Origin: Bacteroidota bacterium | GTDB lineage: Bacteria > Bacteroidota > Bacteroidia > Bacteroidales > JAAUTT01 | NCBI GenBank assembly: GCA_020048915.1 | Contig: JAIFLU010000213.1 | Span: 1-58,224, forward strand | Direction: 5' to 3' | DNA: 58,224 nt | Shown here: positions 47,377 through 56,589 of the stretch, one piece after another | Position numbering within the stretch: the first letter of the stretch is position 1 | Layout of the letters: each line of letters begins with the position of its first letter | The notes under the pieces: generated by a model | The model's database searches: none | What the model was told of the DNA's origin: nothing | Seen by the model: only the letters and a program-made list of their open reading frames with translations | Program-made: the position numbers and the translations under genes

Positions 47377-48252
47377 ATGAAATGTTCAATTTGTATCTTT
47401 TTGCTTCAGTTTTTTTGTTTATCAAATTCCCTTAAAGCGCAGGATTTTAAGACTTTTACCTATTATTCAGATGATTCGCTTCAGCTCGAACTAGATTTCT
47501 TTTCACCAGTTCAGCGAAATGGAAATAAAATACCGCTGGTGATTTTTGTTCATGGAGGAGGATTTTCAACCGGAAACAGAACGGCAGGTCACGCATTGTC
47601 AAAATTCCTTGCCGTGAGAGGAATAGCAGCAGCAACCATTTCTTATTCGCTTTACATGGAAGGGAGAGATTTTGGATGTAATGGGATTTTGTCCGAAAAA
47701 GTGAAAGCAATCCAAATCGCTGCCAATCAACTTTGGCTTGCAACCAACTTCTTTATCGATAATCAGGAACAATTTCAAATAGATATAACAAATATTTTTA
47801 TTGCAGGGTCGAGTGCAGGAGCTGAAACGGTTTTACATGCAGCTTTCTGGGACCGCACTAAAATGGGAATGTACACAAAAAAACTACCTGATACATTTCA
47901 GTATGCAGGCGTAATTTCTGGTGCTGGCGCCATCATGGATTTAAATCTGATTGAACCCGAAAACTTGATTCCGGTAATGATGTTTCACGGCGATGCCGAC
48001 CCACTTTTACCTTACGAAACAGCCGCACATCGTTATTGCCTGCCGAACTCTTCCGGTTGGCTTATGCTTTTTGGTTCAAAATCAATCTACGATTACATCG
48101 TGAAATTAAACGGGACCGTTGATTTAATTTCATATACGGGTGGCCTTCACGAAATTGCGGGAGCGCATTTTTTTCAAAACCAAAAGCCTGTTTTTGATTT
48201 TATTCAATCTGTAATTGATAAGCAACATATTCAAAAACATACTATTAAATAA
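47377..48252 (+). CDS. Exported alpha/beta hydrolase (HSL/BD-FAE-like esterase)
   Basis: A 291-residue hydrolase with signal MKCSICIFLLQFFCLSNSLKA. VIFVHGGGFSTGNR is the oxyanion-hole motif and G144-S145-S146-A147-G148 the nucleophile elbow (S146). HGDADPLLPYE and TGGLHEIAGAHF supply the likely acid and histidine. Families of this type in PULs remove acetyl or other esters from sugars. It lies 13 bp after the Cys-type sulfatase, suggesting paired desulfation and de-esterification. Confidence 0.85.
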   Translation: MKCSICIFLLQFFCLSNSLKAQDFKTFTYYSDDSLQLELDFFSPVQRNGNKIPLVIFVHGGGFSTGNRTAGHALSKFLAVRGIAAATISYSLYMEGRDFGCNGILSEKVKAIQIAANQLWLATNFFIDNQEQFQIDITNIFIAGSSAGAETVLHAAFWDRTKMGMYTKKLPDTFQYAGVISGAGAIMDLNLIEPENLIPVMMFHGDADPLLPYETAAHRYCLPNSSGWLMLFGSKSIYDYIVKLNGTVDLISYTGGLHEIAGAHFFQNQKPVFDFIQSVIDKQHIQKHTIK

Positions 48253-48339
48253 AATTTGATATTCAAAATATGAAAAATCTGAATTTAGTATTGTTCGCTT
48301 TAATTCTGAAGAAAAATGTCATTTAAAATAAATAAAATT

Positions 48340-50766
48340 ATGGATCAAAAAGCATTTTCACTTTTACTATTGGGTATTATATGTAATTTAGTTATTGCCC
48401 AAAATAACCCGACTCGTGAAAAGATAAACTTCAACGATAACTGGAAGTTTTTAAAAGCCGATTACCCTTCTTATGACTACATTTTGGATACAACAAAAAT
48501 ATGGGAAAGAATAAGGTTACCCCATGACTGGTCTATAAAAGGTCAATTTGATGAGAACAACCCATCTGGCATTGGTGGTGGCTTTTTGCCCTGTGGAACA
48601 GCATGGTACAAAAAAACATTTTCAATTGACACTATTAAAAAAAACAAAAAACACTTTATCCGTTTCGATGGGGTTTATATGAATAGCGAAGTATGGATCA
48701 ATGGCCAATATCTTGGCCTTTACCCCTATGGCTACACAACCTTTCAGTATGATTTAACCCAATATCTCCATTTCGATAAACCAAATGTTATTGCTGTAAG
48801 GGTTAACAATTCATTACAACCTTCATCGCGTTGGTACACCGGATCTGGTATATCCAGAAATGTATGGCTCATTTCGGTCAATAAAACCCACATAGTTGAA
48901 GAAGAAACATTTGTTCATTACCAGAATGTATCGGACAAATCGTCGGATATTAACCTAAAATATACTGTTCGCGCCGATGCCTACCCCAAAACAGATTTTC
49001 AGTGGTGGCGGAAAAAACCAGAAACCAATACGCGGGTTAAAAAAGACATTGAAATAATCAGCAAGCTTTTCGATAACAAAGGCAATTTGGTGCAAGAAGA
49101 TTCATCGCACCAACTACTACAGGATTTTTCCAAAATCGATGTCCATCAAAAAATGACGATAAATAGGCCCAGTCTTTGGTCGGCAGGCAATCCCTATATG
49201 TACAACCTCCATGTAAGCCTATATTTAGAAGGAAATTTGGTTGACGAATATGCCTTGAAAATTGGGATCCGAAGTGTTGAATATACCCTTGAAAATGGGA
49301 TGCTCATCAATGGAAAACCGGAAAAACTAAAAGGAGTATGTCTGCATCACGATGCGGGTAGCTTGGGCGCAGTGGTGCCCACTGAATTTTGGAGATACAG
49401 GTTCAATGCGCTGAAAAAAATGGGCTGCAACGCAATACGTCCAAGTCATTGCCCTTTTGCCCCCGAATTTTACGACTTATGCGACGAAATGGGCTTTTAT
49501 GTTATGGATGAAGCCTTTGACGAATGGCAATTTGGAAATCAATGGGGCAAAACCGAAGATAACTCTGGCAAGGTAGAGTACGGTTATCACAGGTATTTTA
49601 ACCAATGGGCAAGAACCGATTTGACCAAAATGATACTCCGCGACAGAAACCGCCCATGTGTTGTAATGTACAGCATAGGCAATGAAATACCCGACCAAAG
49701 AAAGGAAGAAGGAGTAAAAACGGCTCAATATCTAATAGACATTTGTCATTCCTTAGACAGTACAAGGCTTGTAACAGCCGGGTGTGACTTTATTGCAGAC
49801 GCCAACCAAACGGGGTTTTTGGATGTCATGGATATAGCCGGCTATAATTATGTGGGAAGGTTTACAGGTGAAAAAATGTACGACCCTGAGAGGGAAAAAT
49901 ATCCGCACAGATTGTTCTTAGGAACAGAAACTTTCCATGATACCTATTATTGGCTTGCAGTTCGCAACAAACCTTATGTTATTGGAGAATTTATATGGTC
50001 GGGTTACGATTATTTAGGTGAAGCCAGTAAGTGGCCTAGAAGAGGTTGGGATGCGGGAATTATAGACCTTGCCGAGTATAAAAGACCAGAATATTATTTG
50101 AGAAAAGCATATTGGTCGGATGAGCCTGTGGTTCAAATTGCTGCTAAAAATTATGAAAATAAAGATAAATCAAACTGGCATCCGAGAAATGTTGCATCAC
50201 ACTGGAATTGGACATGGGAAAGCGATTCTCTGACCGATGTTTATGTGTATTCAAATTGCGATTACGTTGAGCTATATCAGGATAATCGATTGCTTGAACG
50301 AAAAAACGTTGAAGCCGACAAGTATTATGCTCTTTATAAACTGCATTATAAACCGGGAGAATTGAGAGCGGTGGGATTTAAGAACAACAAAAAAGTTGGC
50401 GAACATGTTTTGAAAACAGCCTCAAAACCCGTTGGAATTGAAATAAATACAAGTAAAAATAGCTTGACAAAAAATTATAACGATGCCATAATCGTATTTA
50501 TTGAATTAAAAGATAAAAACAACAATACCGTGCCCGATAATGACCACCAAATAAAGGTTGAAGTCTCAGGGGCGGGAAAACTGCTCGGTTTGGAGTCTGG
50601 AAATCTTTATTCACATGAACCCTATCATTTGAACACGCGAAAAACCCATAACGGAAGGTTGATCGCAATTGTTGGGTACATGGAAAGCAATGAGAATAAC
50701 ATTACCATACGAATTAGCGATACGGAAAATGGTATTATTAAAGAAAAAAACATGCTGGTTGAATAA
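48340..50766 (+). CDS. GH2-family glycoside hydrolase, exported
   Basis: An 808-residue beta-galactosidase-superfamily enzyme. The GH2 sugar-binding domain opens REKINFNDNWKFLKADYPSYD with LPHDWSIKGQF, followed by an immunoglobulin-like domain and a TIM barrel. From the upstream ATG at 48316 the acid/base is E457 in YSIGNEIPD and the nucleophile E558 in VIGEFIWSGYDYLGE; both numbers fall by eight from ATG 48340. I prefer ATG 48340 (MDQKAFSLLLLGIICNLVIAQ) because it begins the signal peptide directly, with an A-rich leader. Activity may be beta-galactosidase, beta-glucuronidase or similar; it cannot be chosen from sequence. The C-terminal part (about 680-808) is an extra beta domain. Confidence 0.93.
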   Translation: MDQKAFSLLLLGIICNLVIAQNNPTREKINFNDNWKFLKADYPSYDYILDTTKIWERIRLPHDWSIKGQFDENNPSGIGGGFLPCGTAWYKKTFSIDTIKKNKKHFIRFDGVYMNSEVWINGQYLGLYPYGYTTFQYDLTQYLHFDKPNVIAVRVNNSLQPSSRWYTGSGISRNVWLISVNKTHIVEEETFVHYQNVSDKSSDINLKYTVRADAYPKTDFQWWRKKPETNTRVKKDIEIISKLFDNKGNLVQEDSSHQLLQDFSKIDVHQKMTINRPSLWSAGNPYMYNLHVSLYLEGNLVDEYALKIGIRSVEYTLENGMLINGKPEKLKGVCLHHDAGSLGAVVPTEFWRYRFNALKKMGCNAIRPSHCPFAPEFYDLCDEMGFYVMDEAFDEWQFGNQWGKTEDNSGKVEYGYHRYFNQWARTDLTKMILRDRNRPCVVMYSIGNEIPDQRKEEGVKTAQYLIDICHSLDSTRLVTAGCDFIADANQTGFLDVMDIAGYNYVGRFTGEKMYDPEREKYPHRLFLGTETFHDTYYWLAVRNKPYVIGEFIWSGYDYLGEASKWPRRGWDAGIIDLAEYKRPEYYLRKAYWSDEPVVQIAAKNYENKDKSNWHPRNVASHWNWTWESDSLTDVYVYSNCDYVELYQDNRLLERKNVEADKYYALYKLHYKPGELRAVGFKNNKKVGEHVLKTASKPVGIEINTSKNSLTKNYNDAIIVFIELKDKNNNTVPDNDHQIKVEVSGAGKLLGLESGNLYSHEPYHLNTRKTHNGRLIAIVGYMESNENNITIRISDTENGIIKEKNMLVE

Positions 50767-50915
50767 GGAAATAGAACAAAACGAAGTGTTATGCATTATT
50801 ATTTAATTAGTTGAATGAGATAAAAACGTTTTAAACGATCTGATGGTTCTTACCAGAGATGAGATTGAAATTAGAAATAATTCGGAGAATAGTTAATAAA
50901 TTAACAAATAGAAAA

Positions 50916-53273
50916 ATGAGTTATAGAATACTTACCACAAATATTTTTGTATTTTTAGTAACAATTGTTTTTGCACAAAGCAAACAAACCTCCCCCTGGA
51001 TATCCTATCCCTCGGCCAACGTTACCGAATATGGAGTTTATCATTTCCGTAAAACCTTTGAACTCGATCAGGTACCAGCTTCTTTGGTTATCCATGTTTC
51101 GGCCGATAACCGCTACAATCTATTTGTCAATGGCCAACGGGTATGCTATGGTCCGGCAAAAGGCGACCTGAAAACCTATAATTATGACGTGATAGATATT
51201 GCCAGTTTCCTGAAACCCGGTAAGAATGTTCTGGCGGCCCTGGTCTATAATGGAGGAAAGGATAGGCCGCTGGCTTTTATCACTGTACAGACCGCCTTTA
51301 TGCTGCGCTCGGAAAATCCTGATTTCAGTTTTATAAATTCCAATGCCTCGTGGAAGGTTTTGAAAAATGTTGCTTACAAAGTTATTTCGTATCAGGAAAT
51401 GCTTTTCAACGAACGCTGGTTTTATGGTTTTTACGCCTGTGGCGGCGGCGACGATGTGAATGGTGCTGTTTATCCATGGGGTTGGGAAACCTCAGGTTTC
51501 GACGACAAGGCCTGGCTTTCGCCCGAAGTGCTTGAATTCTATGGCAACGACCCCTGGAGGCTTGTTCCCCGGAATATTGCTTTTGTCGATGGACCAAAAG
51601 AATATCCAGCATTCATCCGTCAGGTAACAGGTGTAAGCCTTGCAACAGGGAAATGGGATGGCAAAACTCCGCTCAACATCCCTGCCAATACCAAAGCCAC
51701 CGTGTTGGTCGATTTCGATGTATTCACCAAAGGCTATCCTGAACTTACCGTGGAAGGCGGAGCCAACAGCTCGGTAAAGATAAAATATGCCGAAGCGCTT
51801 TACGAAAAGGTGAACCTGAAAGCGCACCGGGATTCTGTTAAAGGGAAAACCATGTTTGGAGTGTGGGATGTTTTCCGCCCAGACGGCAAAGCTGTTCGCA
51901 CCTTCCGGCCTTTGTGGCAAAGGGCTTTCCGCTATGTGCAATTCGTAATTGAAACAAAGGAGGAGCCATTAAAGATTGTTTCTTATGAAAACGAATACTC
52001 CGGGTATCCTTATCCCGAGATGGGCACTTTTATATCGGACAACCCGCGGCTGAACGAAATTTTTGAAATGAGCCTCCGAACGCTGCGTATGTGCTCAGGA
52101 GAGACATATTACGACACTCCTTTCTACGAGCAATTGAATTATGGTGGTGACAATCGGCCTATTTCGGCCATTTCTACCTACAACTCGACCGACGACCGAT
52201 TGCTGCGAGAGGCATTCAGGCTATATCCGCAATCAGAAAATCCGGAAACCGGACTACTACATTCGGCATATCCATCGTCGCGAACCTGGTGGGATATGGG
52301 AAGTTGGTCGATGGCCTGGGTACAATCGTTGCACGATTATTATTTTATGCGTGGGGATTCGGTTTTCGTAAAGCAATTCTCCAAAAAAATTGATGGTATT
52401 TTACGATATTTCGAGCGTCATATCGATGAGCAGAACGGGATGATTGGCCCTGTGAATAGTAAAAACTTCATCGACTGGAGCATCACAAAGGGAAGCTTGC
52501 CTCGTTCCGACGAGAACGGCGAAATGAAACAATCGGCCTTGCTCACACTCTATTTTGCACATACCCTTGATTGCACAGCTAAACTTTATAGCGGGATTGG
52601 TTTGAAAGAAAAAGCTGGCTATTGGGAAAAACTATCGGAGAAAATAAGGTTGGCGGTTTTTAAAAATTGCTGGGATGCAGAAAAACAGCTCTTTCGCGAT
52701 TACCCCAATCAGCCAATTTATTCGCAACACACCAACCTTTTTGCAATTTTATGTGACTTAATTCCTCCTGCCGAACAGCAAAAGCTCATGATCCGGATTT
52801 TGAATTATAATAAATTCGATGAATATGCCAGCTCGTACTTTTCATTTTTCCTTTTCAAAGCGATGCAAAAAACCGGACAAGAAGATCTGATCCATGAAAA
52901 CATGGGTTTCTGGAACCAGTTTGTCGATCGTGGGTTCACCACCTGCGGCGAAACAGGATTTGACTCGCACGACCGCTCCGATTGTCACGCCTGGAGCGCC
53001 CACCCTGCCTACTACCTGCTAAGTTCCGTGTGTGGGATAAAACCTGCTGAGGTTGGGTTCCAAAATGTGGTCATCGAACCTCACCTGGGGAAATTAACAT
53101 CCGTGAAAGCCTCCATGCCTCATCCCAAAGGAAAGATAGCAGTAGATTATAAAGTGGTAAAGGATAAGCTTTCAGCTTCGATCATCCTCCCGGGCAATAT
53201 GCAGGGCGAATTCCGGTATAAAAACCAGGTTTATAAACTGAAAAACGGTATGAATCAGCTTAGCATCAAATAA
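50916..53273 (+). CDS. GH78-family alpha-L-rhamnosidase, exported
   Basis: A 785-residue alpha-L-rhamnosidase. ATG 50916 (MSYRILTTNIFVFLVTIVFAQ) gives a clean signal and follows an A-rich leader; ATG 50859 adds 19 charged residues. The N-terminal beta domains carry the jelly-roll FRKTFELDQVPASLVIHVSADNRYNLFVNGQ, and the (alpha/alpha)6 barrel carries Y-D400-TPFY-E405-QLNYGG-D412, the D-x4-E-x6-D spacing of GH78 catalytic residues. FTTCGETGFDSHDRSDCHAWSAHP holds the probable general base and substrate residues. It suggests that the glycan contains alpha-L-rhamnose. Confidence 0.93.
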   Translation: MSYRILTTNIFVFLVTIVFAQSKQTSPWISYPSANVTEYGVYHFRKTFELDQVPASLVIHVSADNRYNLFVNGQRVCYGPAKGDLKTYNYDVIDIASFLKPGKNVLAALVYNGGKDRPLAFITVQTAFMLRSENPDFSFINSNASWKVLKNVAYKVISYQEMLFNERWFYGFYACGGGDDVNGAVYPWGWETSGFDDKAWLSPEVLEFYGNDPWRLVPRNIAFVDGPKEYPAFIRQVTGVSLATGKWDGKTPLNIPANTKATVLVDFDVFTKGYPELTVEGGANSSVKIKYAEALYEKVNLKAHRDSVKGKTMFGVWDVFRPDGKAVRTFRPLWQRAFRYVQFVIETKEEPLKIVSYENEYSGYPYPEMGTFISDNPRLNEIFEMSLRTLRMCSGETYYDTPFYEQLNYGGDNRPISAISTYNSTDDRLLREAFRLYPQSENPETGLLHSAYPSSRTWWDMGSWSMAWVQSLHDYYFMRGDSVFVKQFSKKIDGILRYFERHIDEQNGMIGPVNSKNFIDWSITKGSLPRSDENGEMKQSALLTLYFAHTLDCTAKLYSGIGLKEKAGYWEKLSEKIRLAVFKNCWDAEKQLFRDYPNQPIYSQHTNLFAILCDLIPPAEQQKLMIRILNYNKFDEYASSYFSFFLFKAMQKTGQEDLIHENMGFWNQFVDRGFTTCGETGFDSHDRSDCHAWSAHPAYYLLSSVCGIKPAEVGFQNVVIEPHLGKLTSVKASMPHPKGKIAVDYKVVKDKLSASIILPGNMQGEFRYKNQVYKLKNGMNQLSIK

Positions 53274-53317
53274 AGTCATTAAAAACTCTTTGGTTCTGTG
53301 TAACTGAAACATAAAAC

Positions 53318-54730
53318 ATGTACCTAAAAAACTCCATCCCCGCAACCCTCTGCCTTCTCGGCTTAACTTCCGGCATGAAGGCTCAGCAAAAACCCAATAT
53401 TATACACATCATCGCCGACGATGTGGGTTGGGACGACCTCCAATGCTTCGGTGCCCCGAAAATAAAAACGCCCAACCTTGACAAGCTTGCGGCAGAAGGG
53501 ATGAAGTTCACCAGTTTCTATGCCCCGCATGCCACCAGCACCCCGAGTCGTGCCGCAATACTAACCGGCCGCTATGCTCCAAGGGTAAACAACGGAACCG
53601 GTCTGGAGGTGTTATTCCCCCACTCGCAGACAGGCCTGGAACCCGGACTAGAGATATGTCTTCCCCGGCTGCTGAAGCCTCTGGGCTATACCTCGGCGGT
53701 CGTTGGAAAATGGCACCTCGGACATTTGCCCAAATACCTGCCGCAGGCGCAAGGATTCGATTCGTTTTTTGGTATTCCCTACCCAAACGACATGGGCGCT
53801 GAACGGCGTTTCGGCCTCACCAATGTTTACCAGGTCATGCCTCCGGTGCCGCTCATCCGCGATACCACGGTAATAAAATATTGCGACAAATACGATCTGG
53901 CCGAGCTGCCCCACTGGTTTCTGCGCGAAGCCATCGATTTTCTGGCTTATCGCAAACAGGACAAAAAACCTTTTTACCTGCACTGGGGAAATATCGAAAC
54001 CCATACCCCGTGGTTTATCCCAAAGGGCTTTGAAAACCGCAGCAATGATGGGGTTTACGGCGATGCTGTGGAGTACTTCGACTATTCTGTGGGCGTACTG
54101 ATGCAGGCGCTGAAAGAATTAGGGCTGGACAAGAATACACTGGTGGTAGTGACCAGCGATAACGGAAACATCACTAAAACGAACCTTGACCTCGAAATGG
54201 CCTATGGCAAATTTGCCTCCCTCGATACTACCCGCCACCATATCCTGCAGCATGGCAAAGGACAAACCCGCTACGAAGGAGGGCCGAGGGTTTCGTGTAT
54301 CATGCGCTGGCCGGGTGTGACCCCTTCAAAAACTATTTGTGATGAAATAGCCACAGGTGCCGACCTATTCACTACCTTTGCTGAGGTTGCTGGGGCTAAA
54401 ATCCCTACCGACAGGATAATCGATGGTAAAAATATCCTGCCGCTCATGAAAGGCCAGATGGGTGCGAAGATCCACGAATATTTCCCGGGGTATCAGCCTT
54501 TCGGAACCCTCATGAGCATCCGCAAAGGAAACTGGAAACTGGCCATACCCGGTGAGAAAACCTGGAGCATCCCAGCCCTCACTAAGTACATGCTTTTCGA
54601 CCTGAGTAGCGACATGGGTGAAAAAACCGATGTGTCAGCCAGATATCCCGAAAAAGTGACAGAGCTGAGCGATCTGGCTAAACGTGTAGACGAAGCGATA
54701 AAAAATAATAAAACATTACCCGGGAATTAA
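53318..54730 (+). CDS. Secreted sulfatase (S1 family), Ser-type motif STPSR
   Basis: A 470-residue type I sulfatase. IHIIADDVGWDDLQCFG carries metal ligands, and S74-T75-P76-S77-R78 in PHATSTPSRAAILTGRYAP is a Ser-type maturation motif. VVGKWHLGHLPKYLPQAQGFDSFFGIPYPND and VVTSDNGN are the classic second-half motifs. It resembles arylsulfatase A / N-acetylgalactosamine-6-sulfatase-like enzymes, without a firm subfamily. It starts 44 bp after GH78, so rhamnose release and desulfation may be linked. The following gap holds nested hairpins. Confidence 0.93.
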   Translation: MYLKNSIPATLCLLGLTSGMKAQQKPNIIHIIADDVGWDDLQCFGAPKIKTPNLDKLAAEGMKFTSFYAPHATSTPSRAAILTGRYAPRVNNGTGLEVLFPHSQTGLEPGLEICLPRLLKPLGYTSAVVGKWHLGHLPKYLPQAQGFDSFFGIPYPNDMGAERRFGLTNVYQVMPPVPLIRDTTVIKYCDKYDLAELPHWFLREAIDFLAYRKQDKKPFYLHWGNIETHTPWFIPKGFENRSNDGVYGDAVEYFDYSVGVLMQALKELGLDKNTLVVVTSDNGNITKTNLDLEMAYGKFASLDTTRHHILQHGKGQTRYEGGPRVSCIMRWPGVTPSKTICDEIATGADLFTTFAEVAGAKIPTDRIIDGKNILPLMKGQMGAKIHEYFPGYQPFGTLMSIRKGNWKLAIPGEKTWSIPALTKYMLFDLSSDMGEKTDVSARYPEKVTELSDLAKRVDEAIKNNKTLPGN

Positions 54731-54754
54731 ATAAAAAATACACTACTATGAAAT

Positions 54755-54847
54755 GTCCATGATCCGAAATGATCACCAATCAAGATAAACAATTCATCAT
54801 GGACCCGATCCGCGATAGTCCCGATAGCTATCGCGGATTGGGACTAT
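54755..54847 (+). terminator. Nested inverted repeats between two sulfatase genes
   Basis: Two structures lie in the 161-bp gap. GTCCATGAT (54755-54763) is the inverse of ATCATGGAC (54796-54804). ATCCGCGATAG (54808-54818) is the perfect inverse of CTATCGCGGAT (54828-54838) with a 9-base loop. ATAGTCCC (54815-54822) is also the inverse of GGGACTAT (54840-54847), so the RNA could pair in more than one way. It may be a terminator, or a copy of a short palindromic repeat family. No gene is seen in the gap. Confidence 0.55.
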
Positions 54848-54891
54848 TGGGATTCCATTTGACCGAAATCTAATAATCTAAAAATAGACAC

Positions 54892-56472
54892 TTGAAAAAA
54901 CACTCAAATAAGTTTTTTGCCGCAGTCATTGCTCTAACAGGAGTAAGCAGTATTGCACCTGCCCAACAAAAAGCTAAAGCCGATAAGCGTCCAAATATCC
55001 TCTTTTGTATTTCCGACGACCAGTCTTTTCCACATGCAGGGGCCTATGGCTGCAAATGGGTAAAAACACCGGCTTTCGACCGTGTTGCCCGTGAGGGTAT
55101 TCTTTTTACCAATGCATACACTCCCAATGCCAAGTCGGCACCATCACGTTCCTGCATCATCACAGGTCGTAACTCGTGGCAACTGGAAGCTGCAGCCAAC
55201 CATTGGCCTTATTTCCCGTCAAAGTTTAAAACCTATTCCGAAGTACTTGTGGAAAACGGGTATCATTTAGGTCATACCGCCAAAGGATGGGCTCCGGGAA
55301 TAGTGGAGAAAAGAGATGGCAATGACCGCCAGTTGGTGGGTCCGACTTACAACAAATACACCACCCAGGCACCTACCAGTGAGATCAATAGGAACGATTA
55401 TGCTGCCAACTTTCGCGATTTTCTCGAAAACAATACCGACGATAAGCCCTTTTGTTTTTGGTTTGGATGCACCGAACCTCACAGGGCATATGAATTCCGC
55501 TCTGGAGTAAAAAAAGGAGAAAAAAAACTTACGGATATCAATGAGGTGCTGAAATTCTGGCCCGACAACGACTCCATTCGCCATGATATGCTCGACTATG
55601 CCTATGAGATTGAACATTTTGACGAGCATCTCGGCAGAATGCTTCAGATTCTCGAAGAAAATGGTCTGCTTGAGAATACGCTCATTGTGGTAACATCCGA
55701 CAATGGCATGCCTTTCCCACGAGTAAAAGGGCATGAATATGAATATTCCACCCATCTGCCCCTTGCCATGATGTGGAAAAAAGGGATCAACAATCCCGGG
55801 CGAAAGGTGGATGGATTTGTTAGTTTTACTGATTTTGCTCCTACTTTTCTCGAACTGGCCGGTATTAATCCCCATAAAAGCGGCATGCAGCCTTTTGAAG
55901 GGACGAGTCTTTCTCCGGTATTCGATAACAGAGCCAATGGAAGGAATTTCATGGTGATTGGCAAAGAGCGCACCGATGTGGGGCGCCCTGATGATCAGGG
56001 CTACCCCATCCGTGGAATAGTGGAGAATGGGTATATGTACTTGCGTAATTTCGAACCTTCGCGCTGGCCTGCTGGCAACCCCGAAACAGGTTACCTTGAT
56101 ACGGACGGCAGTCCTACAAAATCGTTTATTCTGAACCACAGACGACTAAACGGGAAGAGTCAGTTCTGGGACTGGAACTTTGGCAAACGCTCCACCGAAG
56201 AGTTGTACCAAATTGTAACCGATCCATACTGCATCAATAACCTGGCAGATTTACCTGAACATGCCTCCTTGAAAAAACAGCTCGAAAGCAAACTGGTAGC
56301 TGAGCTCAAACAGGAAGGTGACCCGCGGATGTTTGGCAAAGGTAATGTGTTCGACAAATATCCGTATTCGGATAAAAATAGTGTCAACTTTTACAATCGC
56401 TTCAGGAAAGGAGAAAAGCTGAATTCCGGCTGGGTAGAGGATACTGATTTTGAAAAGGAAGTAGTTGATTGA
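54892..56472 (+). CDS. Secreted sulfatase (S1 family), Ser-type motif SAPSR, TTG start
   Basis: A 526-residue type I sulfatase that appears to begin with TTG: an in-frame stop at 54874-54876 and no ATG between leave TTG 54892 as the only start that keeps the signal peptide ([24 protein letters not shown]). [21 protein letters not shown] is followed by S82-A83-P84-S85-R86 and [19 protein letters not shown], a pattern like heparan N-sulfatase/sulfamidase-type members. [25 protein letters not shown] completes the active site. Substrate uncertain; O-sulfated glycans are equally possible. Confidence 0.92.
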   Translation: MKKHSNKFFAAVIALTGVSSIAPAQQKAKADKRPNILFCISDDQSFPHAGAYGCKWVKTPAFDRVAREGILFTNAYTPNAKSAPSRSCIITGRNSWQLEAAANHWPYFPSKFKTYSEVLVENGYHLGHTAKGWAPGIVEKRDGNDRQLVGPTYNKYTTQAPTSEINRNDYAANFRDFLENNTDDKPFCFWFGCTEPHRAYEFRSGVKKGEKKLTDINEVLKFWPDNDSIRHDMLDYAYEIEHFDEHLGRMLQILEENGLLENTLIVVTSDNGMPFPRVKGHEYEYSTHLPLAMMWKKGINNPGRKVDGFVSFTDFAPTFLELAGINPHKSGMQPFEGTSLSPVFDNRANGRNFMVIGKERTDVGRPDDQGYPIRGIVENGYMYLRNFEPSRWPAGNPETGYLDTDGSPTKSFILNHRRLNGKSQFWDWNFGKRSTEELYQIVTDPYCINNLADLPEHASLKKQLESKLVAELKQEGDPRMFGKGNVFDKYPYSDKNSVNFYNRFRKGEKLNSGWVEDTDFEKEVVD

Positions 56473-56589
56473 AAAGCTATGAAAGTTTTTATGAGCAAAG
56501 ACATTATGATTGTTGCTAAGATGCAAAAATGGTATGAATCAAATTGGCATTAAATAGAATTGTATATCCATGCCTTTATAAATTTAAAA

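Noticed and set aside
48270..48326. 18-codon ORF with a signal-like start (MKNLNLVLFALIL) before GH2
   Set aside because: Too short and without a mature part; likely chance or a relic of a lost signal peptide.
50821..50840. AAAACGTTTT palindrome before GH78 as a LacI-type operator
   Set aside because: The 10-base palindrome is AT-rich, single-copy as far as I can see, and no LacI-family gene is present.
55267..56139. 290-codon minus-strand open frame
   Set aside because: Shadow of the sulfatase gene on the plus strand, which has all catalytic motifs.
56479..56553. 24-codon ORF between sulfatase and DUF1593 genes
   Set aside because: No coupling, domain or membrane segment; nothing supports translation.
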